From a candidate division KSB1 bacterium (GTDB lineage: Bacteria > Zhuqueibacterota > Zhuqueibacteria > Zhuqueibacterales > Zhuqueibacteraceae), in NCBI GenBank assembly GCA_034506255.1, contig JAPDPX010000007.1, forward strand, positions 310,001-374,000: a DNA stretch of 64,000 nt. The letters are read 5' to 3'. Positions within the stretch are counted from its first letter, which is position 1. Every line of letters begins with the position of its first letter. Made by a program: the position numbers and the translations under genes. The notes under the pieces are model-generated. The model was given only the letters and a program-made list of their open reading frames with translations. It was not told where the DNA came from and made no database searches. Positions 19,044 through 27,242 of the stretch are shown one piece after another.

Positions 19044-22000
19044 TCACTGCTGCGAAACAGGTTGCCCTTTCACCTTGAGAGTTTTGACTTCCCAGGGCGC
19101 AAGCGTCACCGTCAAACGCGGGCCGGAGAGTGGCAGCGGCTTGTCTTCCCATTCGATCAAATTGACCTCACTCACCGCGGTGGCGGAGAAGGGCAGCGTA
19201 ATGCTGGCATTCACCGCCGTGCCCGTGCTTTCAAACAGGCGGATGATCCAACTGTCGTCATCTTCGGCTTTCTTCAGCGCCGACAGCACCACGTTGCGCG
19301 GTTCGATGCTGACAAAGCTGAAGGCCGGCGGCAGGGTGCCGGCATGCTGCTCGACGAGGCGCGCAATCAGGGGCTGGTTGAAGCCATAGCCGGCCTGAAT
19401 GGCCTGCTTCCAATCGCCTTCATGCGGCAGGATGGCGAGGTTGAATTGCTGCTCACCCTGGTCCAGGGGCGTGGCGCCGCGCAGGGCGGTTACCCGCACG
19501 AACCCGTCCTTGACATCGACGCTGTACTTGCCGTCATTCACCACGGTGACCCCAAATTGCTCGTTGGAAAGATCGAGCCATTTCTGCATGGGCACTTCCT
19601 CGCCGTTCATCGCGCGTGCCATGGCGCCAAAGGGAATCTCGAACATGGCGCGGCTGTCCGGGACATAGAACGGAAAACCGACTTTCAGGACCTTGTCCTG
19701 TTCCTGCCAGCGGCCGGTATATTGCAATTCCAGCCGCGGGAGATTGGCGTAAATCACATAATCCTGCCGCAAGGTGGTGTTGCCATGAGACAAATATGTC
19801 CGCAAGCGCGCGCGCAGCGGCCCGGCTTCAATGATCTCCGGCCGCGCCGACATGCGTACGATTTCGCGCCGGCCATCATATTCCAATTCCAGCGCGGACT
19901 GCGGGGTGTTGCGTTCCCCCAGCATTTCCAGGCCGCCGGCCGCAGCCATCCATTCGCGGTTTTGCCGGCTGTCCACCAGCCGCAGCAGCCCGCCGGTGGC
20001 GGAATCCAGGCGCACGGTGAAGAACCCGTTGTTCATGGCCAATGACGGGAGATCGATGCGCGCCCGGCCGGGAATCTCGACCTCCTGTTTGAGCCATTCC
20101 AGCCAATAGACCTTGTAACCGAGCGCCGGCACATTCTCCGGCAGGAAGAGCAGCTTGTAATGAATGCCTTCGGCCGTCGAGTCACGCAGAAGAATTTGTG
20201 CCGGCAGGCGTGCCCCGGCGGCCTCACGGAAGTAGGGCAGCGGCGTCTTCATCTGGGTCGAGTCTGCCGTGGCGGCCTTTTTACCGCGTTTGGTCTTCGT
20301 GACCACCGGTTTTTCAGGTGGTGGCGGCGGCACGGTGACGTCCACTTCCACGACATCAGTGCGTGGCCAGTTGAGCGGATTGTAGACCACCAGGGCTTTC
20401 TCCGAGCCGTTGGCCGATTTGGTGTTGATAGCGGTCTCGATGCGCGTCATGGCCTTGTCCAGCGCGGCCTTGGCGGTCTCCGTGGCTTCGCGATAGGAGC
20501 GCAGGGCATCTTCACTCACGCCGCTGCTGGTGGCGCCGGCCAAAATGCTTTGTGATTGATTGAAGAGAACATTGCGCCATTGCTGGGTGAATTCGCCCTG
20601 CGGATAAGTGAAGCCATATGACCGTGCAATCAAGGCGAAGGCTTCCGCCGCAGGCAGGGCCATTTCGCTGCGGCGATGACTGCGCTTCAACCGGGCATTG
20701 TTCACCCACGCGCCCCGCGCGGTGAAATTGATCTCGTCCCGATGCACGCCCAGTCGGGGTTTGGCGGTTTCCAATTCTTCGAAAAAGCCGCGCGCACCGG
20801 TCATGCGCACCGAGGGCACGGCGGGGTGATTTGCCCGCCCGGCGGTGAGATAGGCCAGATCTTCCGCCAGACGAATGTCCCGGCTGGCGGGGCTGCTGCC
20901 CACGCCGTAAAGCCGGGCCGCCTTGGGCCAGCCAAAACGCTGGTTGGCCGCCAGGGCGTGCCGCCCTTCATCGCGGGTGAGCGGCAGATCGAATTGCTCC
21001 GGCGGCCGATAACCCAGCACCCGGCTGCCATCGAGGCCCTCCCATTCGAACAGCCGCATGGATTCCCACGGCTGGTAAAACACGTAGCTGCGCATGCCAC
21101 TCTTCTTGAGGAGCTGCGGCACACTCACCGCGTGGCCGAAGCTGTCCAGCATCCACGCCACTTTCGATTCCACGCCGAACTTGGCCTTCAGGTAGCGCTT
21201 GCCGTAAAGAAACTGGCGCGCCAGGCTTTCACCGGCGGGCAGATTCATGTCACTTTCCGCCCAACTGCCGCCCACAATTTCCCAGCGCTTCTGCTGCACG
21301 GCTTCGGTGATGGCGGTGAAGAGTTGCGGATCGTTTTGCTCGACCCACCAGTAGGTCGAGGCATGTGCCTGGGAAAAATGAAACCCGGGATACTTCGCAA
21401 AGTTCTTGATCACCTGCGCGAAAGTGGCGCGATATTGCTGCATGCCGGCATGGACATCGGCCGACTTGCCGAGATCGACATGCGCATTGCCGATCAGACT
21501 CACTTCGGGAACTTTCAGCTCGGCTTCCGGCACCTGCGGCAGTTTGGCATGTGCCTCGTCAATGAGTTGGTTGAGGGTGGCAACATCGCGCGCTTTGAGC
21601 GCCGCGAACATTTTCTCATCGAGCGTCTTCTGCTCCGCGATTTCATCGCCGCGATACTGCTGCAACAACGCCGCCGCGGAGAGATAGCGCCGCAGAGCAA
21701 GGTTTTCGACCGCAATGGTGAGGTGCGGCACGGGAATCCCGCTGTCAGCGGCGGTTGTGGTCTCCCCCGCCGCGCGGCTGGCGTGGCCGGTGCCGGCATG
21801 CACCACGATTTCGTAGCGCGCCGCCACCTCGGCGCTGTCGGTGAGGAACAGATCGCCGGTGTACCCACGATGATTGAACAGCCGCTGCTCGCCGTTGATC
21901 AACACCGTGCCGGTGGCGGAACCCAGGTCTGCCGAAACATAAAGCGGCATGCCCGCCCATTCCCACGGCACGAACAACACGCGGCGAAACCCGCTGCTGC

Positions 22001-22961
22001 CGTTGCTGGCGAGCGGTTCGACGCCATCGACTTCGAAGCTGCCCAGAATCTTGTCCAGCAGCCGTGCATCGTATTGCAGCGGCACCACCCGCTTCACTTC
22101 ATAATTGTTGAACTGCAGCCGCATCTGCCAGGCCCCGGAGGCCTGAAAGCTGTTGAGAATGGCGCTCACCGGCACCGTGAAGTAAACGGCACGAATTTCA
22201 CCGGCATGCAGCTCAAACACCGCTTCCCCGCCCACTGCCTTGCCATTGCGTGCCAGCAGCCGGGCACGGCAGGCGCCCAGCGGTTGCTGTTGAGGATTGT
22301 AGATCACCGTACGAAATTGCAGGGCCGGGCGATTGTCCACCGTGAAGATGGCTTTCTCCGCCGGCTCGATCTTGCGGATACGAATCAATTCCGGATCGGC
22401 GCGTGGAATCGTGGTCAGGCGCTCCGGTGTCTCCGCCTGCACTGTCAAGCCCGTGGCATTGATAAAACGTGCGGCAAGCGACCATTCCCCGACACCGTTC
22501 ATCACTTTGAACAACAGCGCATTCCAGCCTTTTTGCAGCGTGATCGTCACCGTGTCCTGCTCCAGGCGGTTGGCACGCCGCTCTTTTTGCATCCACACCG
22601 GCCGGCCGTTGACCCGGAGAGCGGCAAAGTCATCGTAGCTGACGATCAGCGTCACTGCGCTGTCGCGTGCCGGGCTGTGGACGTAGCAATGCGCATAGGC
22701 CACGACATGCTCCACCGGGAAGAAATCCAGCATCAGGTCGAGAAAGTCGAGGTGGGCCTGGGGTGTGGCATAATGCCGCCAGCTTTTGCCGGCGGTAACC
22801 AGCCCGCCATGCGGCCGAATGCCCGCGTCATTGCCGGTGAAATCATCCCCCAGCCCCCGGCCTTTCTCCGCAGAGAAAGAACCGAGAACGAGCCATTCGC
22901 GAATCTCCTGGGCGGACCCTGACGCCGCACCCGCCAGGAACGAAAGCATGACAAAGAACAT
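19044..22961 (-). CDS. Large exported GH38-family protein with altered active-site motif
   Basis: About 1305 residues from the ATG at 22961, chosen because a signal peptide follows (MFFVMLSFLAGAASGSAQ). An N-terminal beta-rich region of about 440 residues includes a PA14/sugar-binding-like stretch. The GH38 core then has GNAHVDLGK (zinc ligands His494, Asp496), WMLDSFGH with nucleophile Asp606, and the three-helix and C-terminal beta domains. Where active GH38 enzymes have HD in a FNxxHDxLxG motif, this protein has FNQSQSILAG (Gln804, Ser805). The usual Trp after HxDxx is Lys. It may be inactive, or specialised for another substrate. A long upstream in-frame extension to 23120 has no signal features and is left out. 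Confidence 0.87.
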   Translation of the reverse strand: MFFVMLSFLAGAASGSAQEIREWLVLGSFSAEKGRGLGDDFTGNDAGIRPHGGLVTAGKSWRHYATPQAHLDFLDLMLDFFPVEHVVAYAHCYVHSPARDSAVTLIVSYDDFAALRVNGRPVWMQKERRANRLEQDTVTITLQKGWNALLFKVMNGVGEWSLAARFINATGLTVQAETPERLTTIPRADPELIRIRKIEPAEKAIFTVDNRPALQFRTVIYNPQQQPLGACRARLLARNGKAVGGEAVFELHAGEIRAVYFTVPVSAILNSFQASGAWQMRLQFNNYEVKRVVPLQYDARLLDKILGSFEVDGVEPLASNGSSGFRRVLFVPWEWAGMPLYVSADLGSATGTVLINGEQRLFNHRGYTGDLFLTDSAEVAARYEIVVHAGTGHASRAAGETTTAADSGIPVPHLTIAVENLALRRYLSAAALLQQYRGDEIAEQKTLDEKMFAALKARDVATLNQLIDEAHAKLPQVPEAELKVPEVSLIGNAHVDLGKSADVHAGMQQYRATFAQVIKNFAKYPGFHFSQAHASTYWWVEQNDPQLFTAITEAVQQKRWEIVGGSWAESDMNLPAGESLARQFLYGKRYLKAKFGVESKVAWMLDSFGHAVSVPQLLKKSGMRSYVFYQPWESMRLFEWEGLDGSRVLGYRPPEQFDLPLTRDEGRHALAANQRFGWPKAARLYGVGSSPASRDIRLAEDLAYLTAGRANHPAVPSVRMTGARGFFEELETAKPRLGVHRDEINFTARGAWVNNARLKRSHRRSEMALPAAEAFALIARSYGFTYPQGEFTQQWRNVLFNQSQSILAGATSSGVSEDALRSYREATETAKAALDKAMTRIETAINTKSANGSEKALVVYNPLNWPRTDVVEVDVTVPPPPPEKPVVTKTKRGKKAATADSTQMKTPLPYFREAAGARLPAQILLRDSTAEGIHYKLLFLPENVPALGYKVYWLEWLKQEVEIPGRARIDLPSLAMNNGFFTVRLDSATGGLLRLVDSRQNREWMAAAGGLEMLGERNTPQSALELEYDGRREIVRMSARPEIIEAGPLRARLRTYLSHGNTTLRQDYVIYANLPRLELQYTGRWQEQDKVLKVGFPFYVPDSRAMFEIPFGAMARAMNGEEVPMQKWLDLSNEQFGVTVVNDGKYSVDVKDGFVRVTALRGATPLDQGEQQFNLAILPHEGDWKQAIQAGYGFNQPLIARLVEQHAGTLPPAFSFVSIEPRNVVLSALKKAEDDDSWIIRLFESTGTAVNASITLPFSATAVSEVNLIEWEDKPLPLSGPRLTVTLAPWEVKTLKVKGQPVSQQ

Positions 22962-24147
22962 CAGCACGCCCCGGTGCGGACGGCAAGCCGGCAGCGCCGG
23001 GCCGGCGGCTTTTTTCCCGGCACCACGCCCTGCAGCGGCAGGCCGCGCTTCATTACAGCAACACTTTCCTTGCCCTCGGCTTGTCACTCCCTGTGCCGTG
23101 TCGAACAATCTCCTGAACATATTTGCCTCCTGGCAGTTGCACAGCGCAGGCTTGCTGGTAATCCGTGCTGCTCTGCGCAGACTCGTGCCCGCTCGAAATC
23201 ATAAACTTTTAGGGGATGTTTCTGCCACGGCTCGAGCCTTGCCTGACCCACCGAGCTTGGAATGTTTTCGATCAGACACGATTTTCTGCTGGCTCATCTC
23301 ACCGGCGAACCGGGCGCGAATCGCCGGCAAGGCGGACGAGCCTCACGGTGCTTTTGAGAGCTTCCATGCGCCGGCAAACTGCAATGCTGTCCAAATCCGA
23401 ATTGCGAGATCCCAATTGAAGTTTGCCGATGTCAAACAATCCAGCCAGTTGCCAAAGAAATTACCATCGCAAACGGGCTTTTGCAGGATTATCTCATCCG
23501 CTTATCCGGCGCAGACGAACAAATTTTCACCTGCAATATCAAGCACACAAATTGCAGCTTCTCAAAAACGACAAAAATATAATCAACTTTTGACGTGCAT
23601 CAAAGATTTTTGTACGCTTAAGCCCTTTCGAGTGAAGAAAAGTAGCTTCGCCGAGTCGCAGCGTGCCATTTTATCCACCAAACTCATGAGACATCACTGT
23701 TTCAAAGGGAGTCAATCCCGACACCTGTTGTCATGGCTAAAGCATGTGCTCAACCGTCGAGGCCGAAAATTTCCTGCGGGCATCAGATGCTGAGGCTGCG
23801 CGGTTGAATTTTCGGCACGCAATCCCCAAATAAAACGTGTGGACCAGCGCAGGCAACCCTGGCTGCATGCTTTTCTGTAGTAGGCCTTTCAGGGTCGTTA
23901 TCCCCAAGGTGGCCCGCTGGCAGTCAAGAGGTCTGCGCGTCATTTTCATCGCGATGGGTGCCGACACGGACATGGCAGTGACCCTGAAAACACAATATTG
24001 GCTGCAGAGATTTCGGGGACACCGAATTGTTCAGCCTGCGGCTGATAAAAATTAGCGGGGACCCCGCTTCGATCAGCGTCCGGGAAATTTGTTCAGGACT
24101 GAGTGCCGCGTTACGCTTTACCCACACAAATCAAGATGGAACCGCAA
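22962..24147. other. Long non-coding region with AT-rich island and a dispersed repeat
   Basis: 1186 bases with no convincing gene. The left part (to about 23200) is the GH38 leader. The part at 23440-23720 is clearly AT-richer than its surroundings and contains an isolated TATAAT at 23578-23583 with no good -35. The right part (23931-24143) is copy A of the dispersed repeat described separately. Confidence 0.5.
23931..24143 (+). repeat. Dispersed intergenic repeat, copy A
   Basis: Its landmarks are CAAGAGGTCTGCGCGTCAT, then GATGGGT, CATGGCA, CCTGAAAACA, GGCTGCAGAGATTT, GATAAAAAT, CGATCA-CGTCC, and a GCCGCGTTACG end. The same landmarks occur in the same order at 56707-57030 (copy B). The first part also occurs inverted at 59678-59760 (copy C). 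The spacing agrees except for an insertion in B. Confidence 0.75.
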
Positions 24148-24693
24148 TTACTCTTCAACCCAGCCACCGATGGAAACAATAACGGTCGCGAGGCGCTGGC
24201 GGTGCGGATCATAGCCGGCGAAAAGGGTGAGACGACGAAAGACGAGTGGATGGTGGGAAGGCAATGGCAGTCCCTCTTCTTTGAACTGGCCAAACAGGAT
24301 GAGTCGGCGATCAGCGGAGACGCCCACAGGCCGCAGGGGAATTTTCTCCCACCAGCGCTCAGGCAATTGCAAGGCTGTCACCTCTGCCGCCGCCCGGCGC
24401 GAAAGACTGGCGAGGGTATCAACGGTGATGTGACGACAAATCCCGGCGCCTTCACGCTGCCAGACGGCAGCGAAGGCTTGCAAGGTGGTTGTATCAAGAG
24501 TGGGTGCGGTCATCAGATAGTCGGATACGAATGGCTGGAATTCCGGCAGAAAGATCAGGGAAGGCATGGACTCAACCCGCGGCATTTGGGAGGGCCCACT
24601 CATTGATGGCAGCCTGGCGGGTTTCTGGTTGCAGACCGGCAGCAACATCACCAGGCTGACAAGGCATGGCAGCTTTATCATGGCAGGGAGCAT
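24148..24693 (-). CDS. Small lipoprotein of unknown function
   Basis: 181 residues from the ATG at 24693, which has GGAG four bases upstream. A signal sequence ends in LLPVC (lipobox), so the mature protein is probably lipid-anchored. The body has no recognised domain. It has amphipathic stretches (TTTLQAFAAVWQREG) and ends in an antiparallel-like strand pattern (LTLFAGYDPHRQRLATVIVSI). A start at 24681 (MIKLPC) is also possible. It is separated from the next minus-strand gene by 479 bases and seems monocistronic. I do not recognise the family. Confidence 0.6.
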   Translation of the reverse strand: MLPAMIKLPCLVSLVMLLPVCNQKPARLPSMSGPSQMPRVESMPSLIFLPEFQPFVSDYLMTAPTLDTTTLQAFAAVWQREGAGICRHITVDTLASLSRRAAAEVTALQLPERWWEKIPLRPVGVSADRRLILFGQFKEEGLPLPSHHPLVFRRLTLFAGYDPHRQRLATVIVSIGGWVEE

Positions 24694-25172
24694 AACACTC
24701 CGTCCCCGGGGGTTCCACTCTCGCCGGTGAGCCGATGTTTGCAAGAGTTTGCGTCCCGCAACAACTTCGAGGGTTTCTCCTGAAACGGCCCGGCCGGGTG
24801 AAACCCTTTGCGCAAAAGGCCGCGATTTCAGACAGGCGTAAATTTTAGTGTCAGCCTTGCAACGGGACTTCCAAAACAGCGCGGCTCGTGACAAAGTCGG
24901 GGAGGGCAAAGCCGCGACAAGGCTGGTGCAGGAACAGCCGTTGAGAGGTCAACGATTTCAGAGGGCACGAATTGGCGCATGAAGCGTCTCTGGCCTCCAA
25001 CCCGCGGCGGGAGCGGCTGCCACCTGCCGGTCAAGATTGCAAGGCGGGGCACGCCGGCATCTGCATTCGCAGGGATGGCCGGCTGCTGGTATCATCCCTG
25101 GTTTGATATGGCATCCGGCAGCCGGCCATGGCATGTGTGTGGCGAGCTGCACAAACAAGGCTGGCGGCTGTG
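24694..25172. other. Intergenic region with a long hairpin
   Basis: 479 bases between two minus-strand genes. It contains the hairpin listed at 25075-25122, which lies just past the stop of the upstream operon. The rest has no recognisable gene or promoter. Confidence 0.45.
25075..25122. repeat. Inverted repeat downstream of the TauE operon
   Basis: ATGGCCGGCTGCTGG at 25075-25089 pairs with CCGGCAGCCGGCCAT ending at about 25129, a 15 bp stem with one G-T pair. It stands beyond the last stop of the operon at 25173. No U-run follows on either strand, so it is a 3'-end stabilising structure or a repeat remnant rather than a classical terminator. Confidence 0.5.
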
Positions 25173-25766
25173 CTAACTCGCCTGCAAGGTTTGCACGAAT
25201 GCGTCGAAGCTGGCGCGCCAGTGCGCGATTGTCTTCTGCGGACCAACGGCTTTAAAGAACCAATTGCCATTGGGCATCGCGACGATGGCCGCCAGCATGG
25301 CGTAATCCGGCAGCTCATCGAAGGGCCCGCTCATCATCATCGGCGACTGCGATTTGAGATAGGTGCCGGTCACCGATACCACGGTCACGTCCAGGCCGTT
25401 GACTCGCAGTTGTCGCTGTTCTGCGTGGTCGCGTGTGTCACTGCCGTCCGGCTGTTTGAATTGGCCATACCACCGGTCAAGATTGGCCTGCACCGAACCG
25501 CCCGTGCCGGGAAAATGGAAGACCACCAGCTCGCCATCCGCTGCCCCCTCCACGCCGGGCCAGCGAAACTGCGCTTTGCGCATGTTGTTGGAGGGCGGCT
25601 CGGCGATCCAGCCATCGGGGGCAGTGTAGCTCACCTCACCGGCGAGGGCGGGGTGGGAATTTTCTTGTTGAGCAGGCGAATCGTCAGTTTTTTTCTCACT
25701 GGATTGGCATCCCAGCCAGACAGCCGCGAGCATGAGCGGCAGGAGTGACTGCTTAACGCGCAACAT
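25173..25766 (-). CDS. Lipoprotein of unknown function
   Basis: 197 residues. The signal sequence ends in the lipobox VWLGC (Cys20) and is followed by a charged, disordered linker (SSEKKTDDSPAQQENS). The globular part begins YTAPDGWIAEPPSNNMRKAQFRWPG and carries FPGTGGSVQANLDRWYGQF, a pattern seen in many small bacterial lipoproteins of unknown role. It has AAGGAG at the right distance before the ATG, and the start overlaps the end of the small membrane protein gene by 14 bases. It is therefore the last gene of a three-gene operon with the TauE-type exporter, and may act with it at the cell surface. Confidence 0.8.
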   Translation of the reverse strand: MLRVKQSLLPLMLAAVWLGCQSSEKKTDDSPAQQENSHPALAGEVSYTAPDGWIAEPPSNNMRKAQFRWPGVEGAADGELVVFHFPGTGGSVQANLDRWYGQFKQPDGSDTRDHAEQRQLRVNGLDVTVVSVTGTYLKSQSPMMMSGPFDELPDYAMLAAIVAMPNGNWFFKAVGPQKTIAHWRASFDAFVQTLQAS

Positions 25767-25998
25767 TGTTTCTCCTTGTGATTTTCAGGTAAAGGTCAGT
25801 AACAGCGAAATAAAGCAAAATCAGCCAGGGCGCGCCGTGCTGCAGCGTGTCCCACCAGTCGATGAGCGCCATGCCCTGGGCGCCGCCGAGAATCCAGCGG
25901 ATTTTACCGACGAGATGAGGCTCAGGGACATAAGGCGCCAGCCCGAGTGTGAGACAAGCCAGCAGGGTCAAGGCATACTTGTGCAGAGATCGTGTCAT
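25753..25998 (-). CDS. Small membrane protein (RND-transporter-like small family)
   Basis: 81 residues with two hydrophobic segments (YALTLLACLTLGLAPYV and APWLILLYFAVTDLYL) around a conserved-looking middle (EPHLVGKIRWILGGAQGM-x-LIDWWD). Small proteins with this layout are often named RND transporter although they lack any transporter domain. The ATG at 25998 overlaps the TGA of the TauE gene as ATGA, which indicates translational coupling. An upstream in-frame ATG at 26013 is less likely for that reason. Middle gene of the operon; its role is unknown. Confidence 0.8.
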   Translation of the reverse strand: MTRSLHKYALTLLACLTLGLAPYVPEPHLVGKIRWILGGAQGMALIDWWDTLQHGAPWLILLYFAVTDLYLKITRRNNVAR

Positions 25999-26756
25999 GA
26001 CAGCGAATCCCACATCAAATACAGGGAAAAAGCGATGACCACGACCACCACGAAACCACGAATCCAGGCATGGCCCTTGCGCACTGTATAGCGTGTGCCA
26101 AGGTAGCCGCCCAACGCATTGCCCAGGCCGAGGCCGGCGCCCAACAGGTAGTCCACGTGGTCATGCCTGATGAAGACGTACAGCGCCGCGATGGTAAAAA
26201 TAAAAACGACGATGACTTTCACCGCGTTGGTCGCCACCAGATCAAAACCAGCCAACGCCATGACCAAAATGATCAAAAAGCCAACCCCCGCCTGAATGAA
26301 TCCGCCGAACACGCCGACACCAAAGAAACCGGCCATGAATGCCAGCCGGCGCCAACCGGTGAGTGGCCGGGGGGTTGCATGCAGGCGTTTGCCGGGGTCC
26401 GCCAGGATCACAACCAATACGCCAATCATAGTGAGCGCCAGCGCACGTTTGAATTGGTGCTCCGGCAAGGCGATCGCCCACCGCGCGCCGATAATCGAAC
26501 CCGCCACCGCCGGCACAGCGGCGAGCAGGCTGACGCGCCAGGGCATGACATGCTGCCGCTGGAAGCCGGCAATCGCCACCACATTTTGCAGGAGTATGCC
26601 GATGCGGTTCGTGCCATTGGCGGTTGCGCTCGGCAGGCCGAGAAAGATCAACACCGGCAGCGACAACAGCGAGCCGCCGCCTGCGAGTACGTTGATGAAA
26701 CCGACAACAAGGCCGATGCCAAATAACAGCAGCAATTGCCCGGTGAGGGAAAGCAT
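25995..26756 (-). CDS. TauE/SafE (TSUP) family membrane exporter
   Basis: 253 residues, eight hydrophobic segments, typical TSUP length. It begins with the family pattern LLLFGIGLVVGFINVLAGGGSLLSLPVLIFLGLPSATANGTNRI, with a mirrored second half (GFFGVGVFGGFIQAGVGFLIILVMALAG). Members move sulfite, sulfoacetate and other small sulfur- or carbon-containing anions across the inner membrane; the substrate here is unknown. It is the first gene of a tightly overlapping operon with a small membrane protein and a lipoprotein. No strong ribosome site is seen before the ATG at 26756. Confidence 0.93.
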   Translation of the reverse strand: MLSLTGQLLLLFGIGLVVGFINVLAGGGSLLSLPVLIFLGLPSATANGTNRIGILLQNVVAIAGFQRQHVMPWRVSLLAAVPAVAGSIIGARWAIALPEHQFKRALALTMIGVLVVILADPGKRLHATPRPLTGWRRLAFMAGFFGVGVFGGFIQAGVGFLIILVMALAGFDLVATNAVKVIVVFIFTIAALYVFIRHDHVDYLLGAGLGLGNALGGYLGTRYTVRKGHAWIRGFVVVVVIAFSLYLMWDSLS

Positions 26757-27242
26757 GGGTATGATCCGGAATGTTGTTCCGCCAGCCGGATTGTCCGGCC
26801 AAAGTTTTTCCGGAAATTCTCCTGCTGTGCAGGAGTATCCGGCACGTCATCCTTCAGCAGCGAGTGGAGGAGAGCCGGCATCCCTGCCTGCAGACAAAAA
26901 ATCTGCCCCGTCTCCCCACACCTAACCGAGGCATTGGGCAGCGGGATCAAGCCGGCATTTCTATTTAGCGTCCGAAATCACTGACTTTGCAACAGCGGTT
27001 CCAGCAAAGGCTCGGCCGTTGCTTTAAACAGGCTGCATTTTCACGCCTCTGGCTGTTTGGGATACCCCGGCTCAGCCGGGGCGGGAAGGTTTTCGGACTA
27101 TTTGAAAGGGGCCGGAGGATTTGCATATTGAGCCCTTACCGCTCGCCGGTGGGGGAAGTTATAAATCATTCTTTGAATATCCAAGATTGTTCTCCGCAAG
27201 GAAGCCTGCTTTGAACCGATCCGCGAGTGATGGATTTCCGTT
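26757..27242. other. Divergent intergenic region with two hairpins
   Basis: 486 bases between divergent genes. Two perfect hairpins are visible: CTCCTGC-TGT-GCAGGAG at 26819-26835 and CCCCGGC-TCA-GCCGGGG at 27065-27081. A GCCTGCAGACAAAAAATCTG stretch near 26888 resembles the beginning of the dispersed repeat. A promoter candidate for the right-hand gene is listed at 27136. Confidence 0.5.
27136..27165 (+). promoter_or_regulatory. Possible sigma-70 promoter for the glycerol-3-phosphate dehydrogenase gene
   Basis: TTACCG at 27136-27141, an 18-base spacer and TATAAA at 27160-27165, about 77 bases before the start codon. The -10 is good and the -35 is weak. Confidence 0.4.

Noticed and set aside
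20676..22922. 748-codon plus-strand open frame opposite the second GH38 gene
   Set aside because: It is antisense to a conserved enzyme, and its translation is rich in His, Arg and Gln without domains.
23578..23583. Perfect TATAAT
   Set aside because: No acceptable -35 stands 16-18 bases upstream and no gene begins downstream on that strand.
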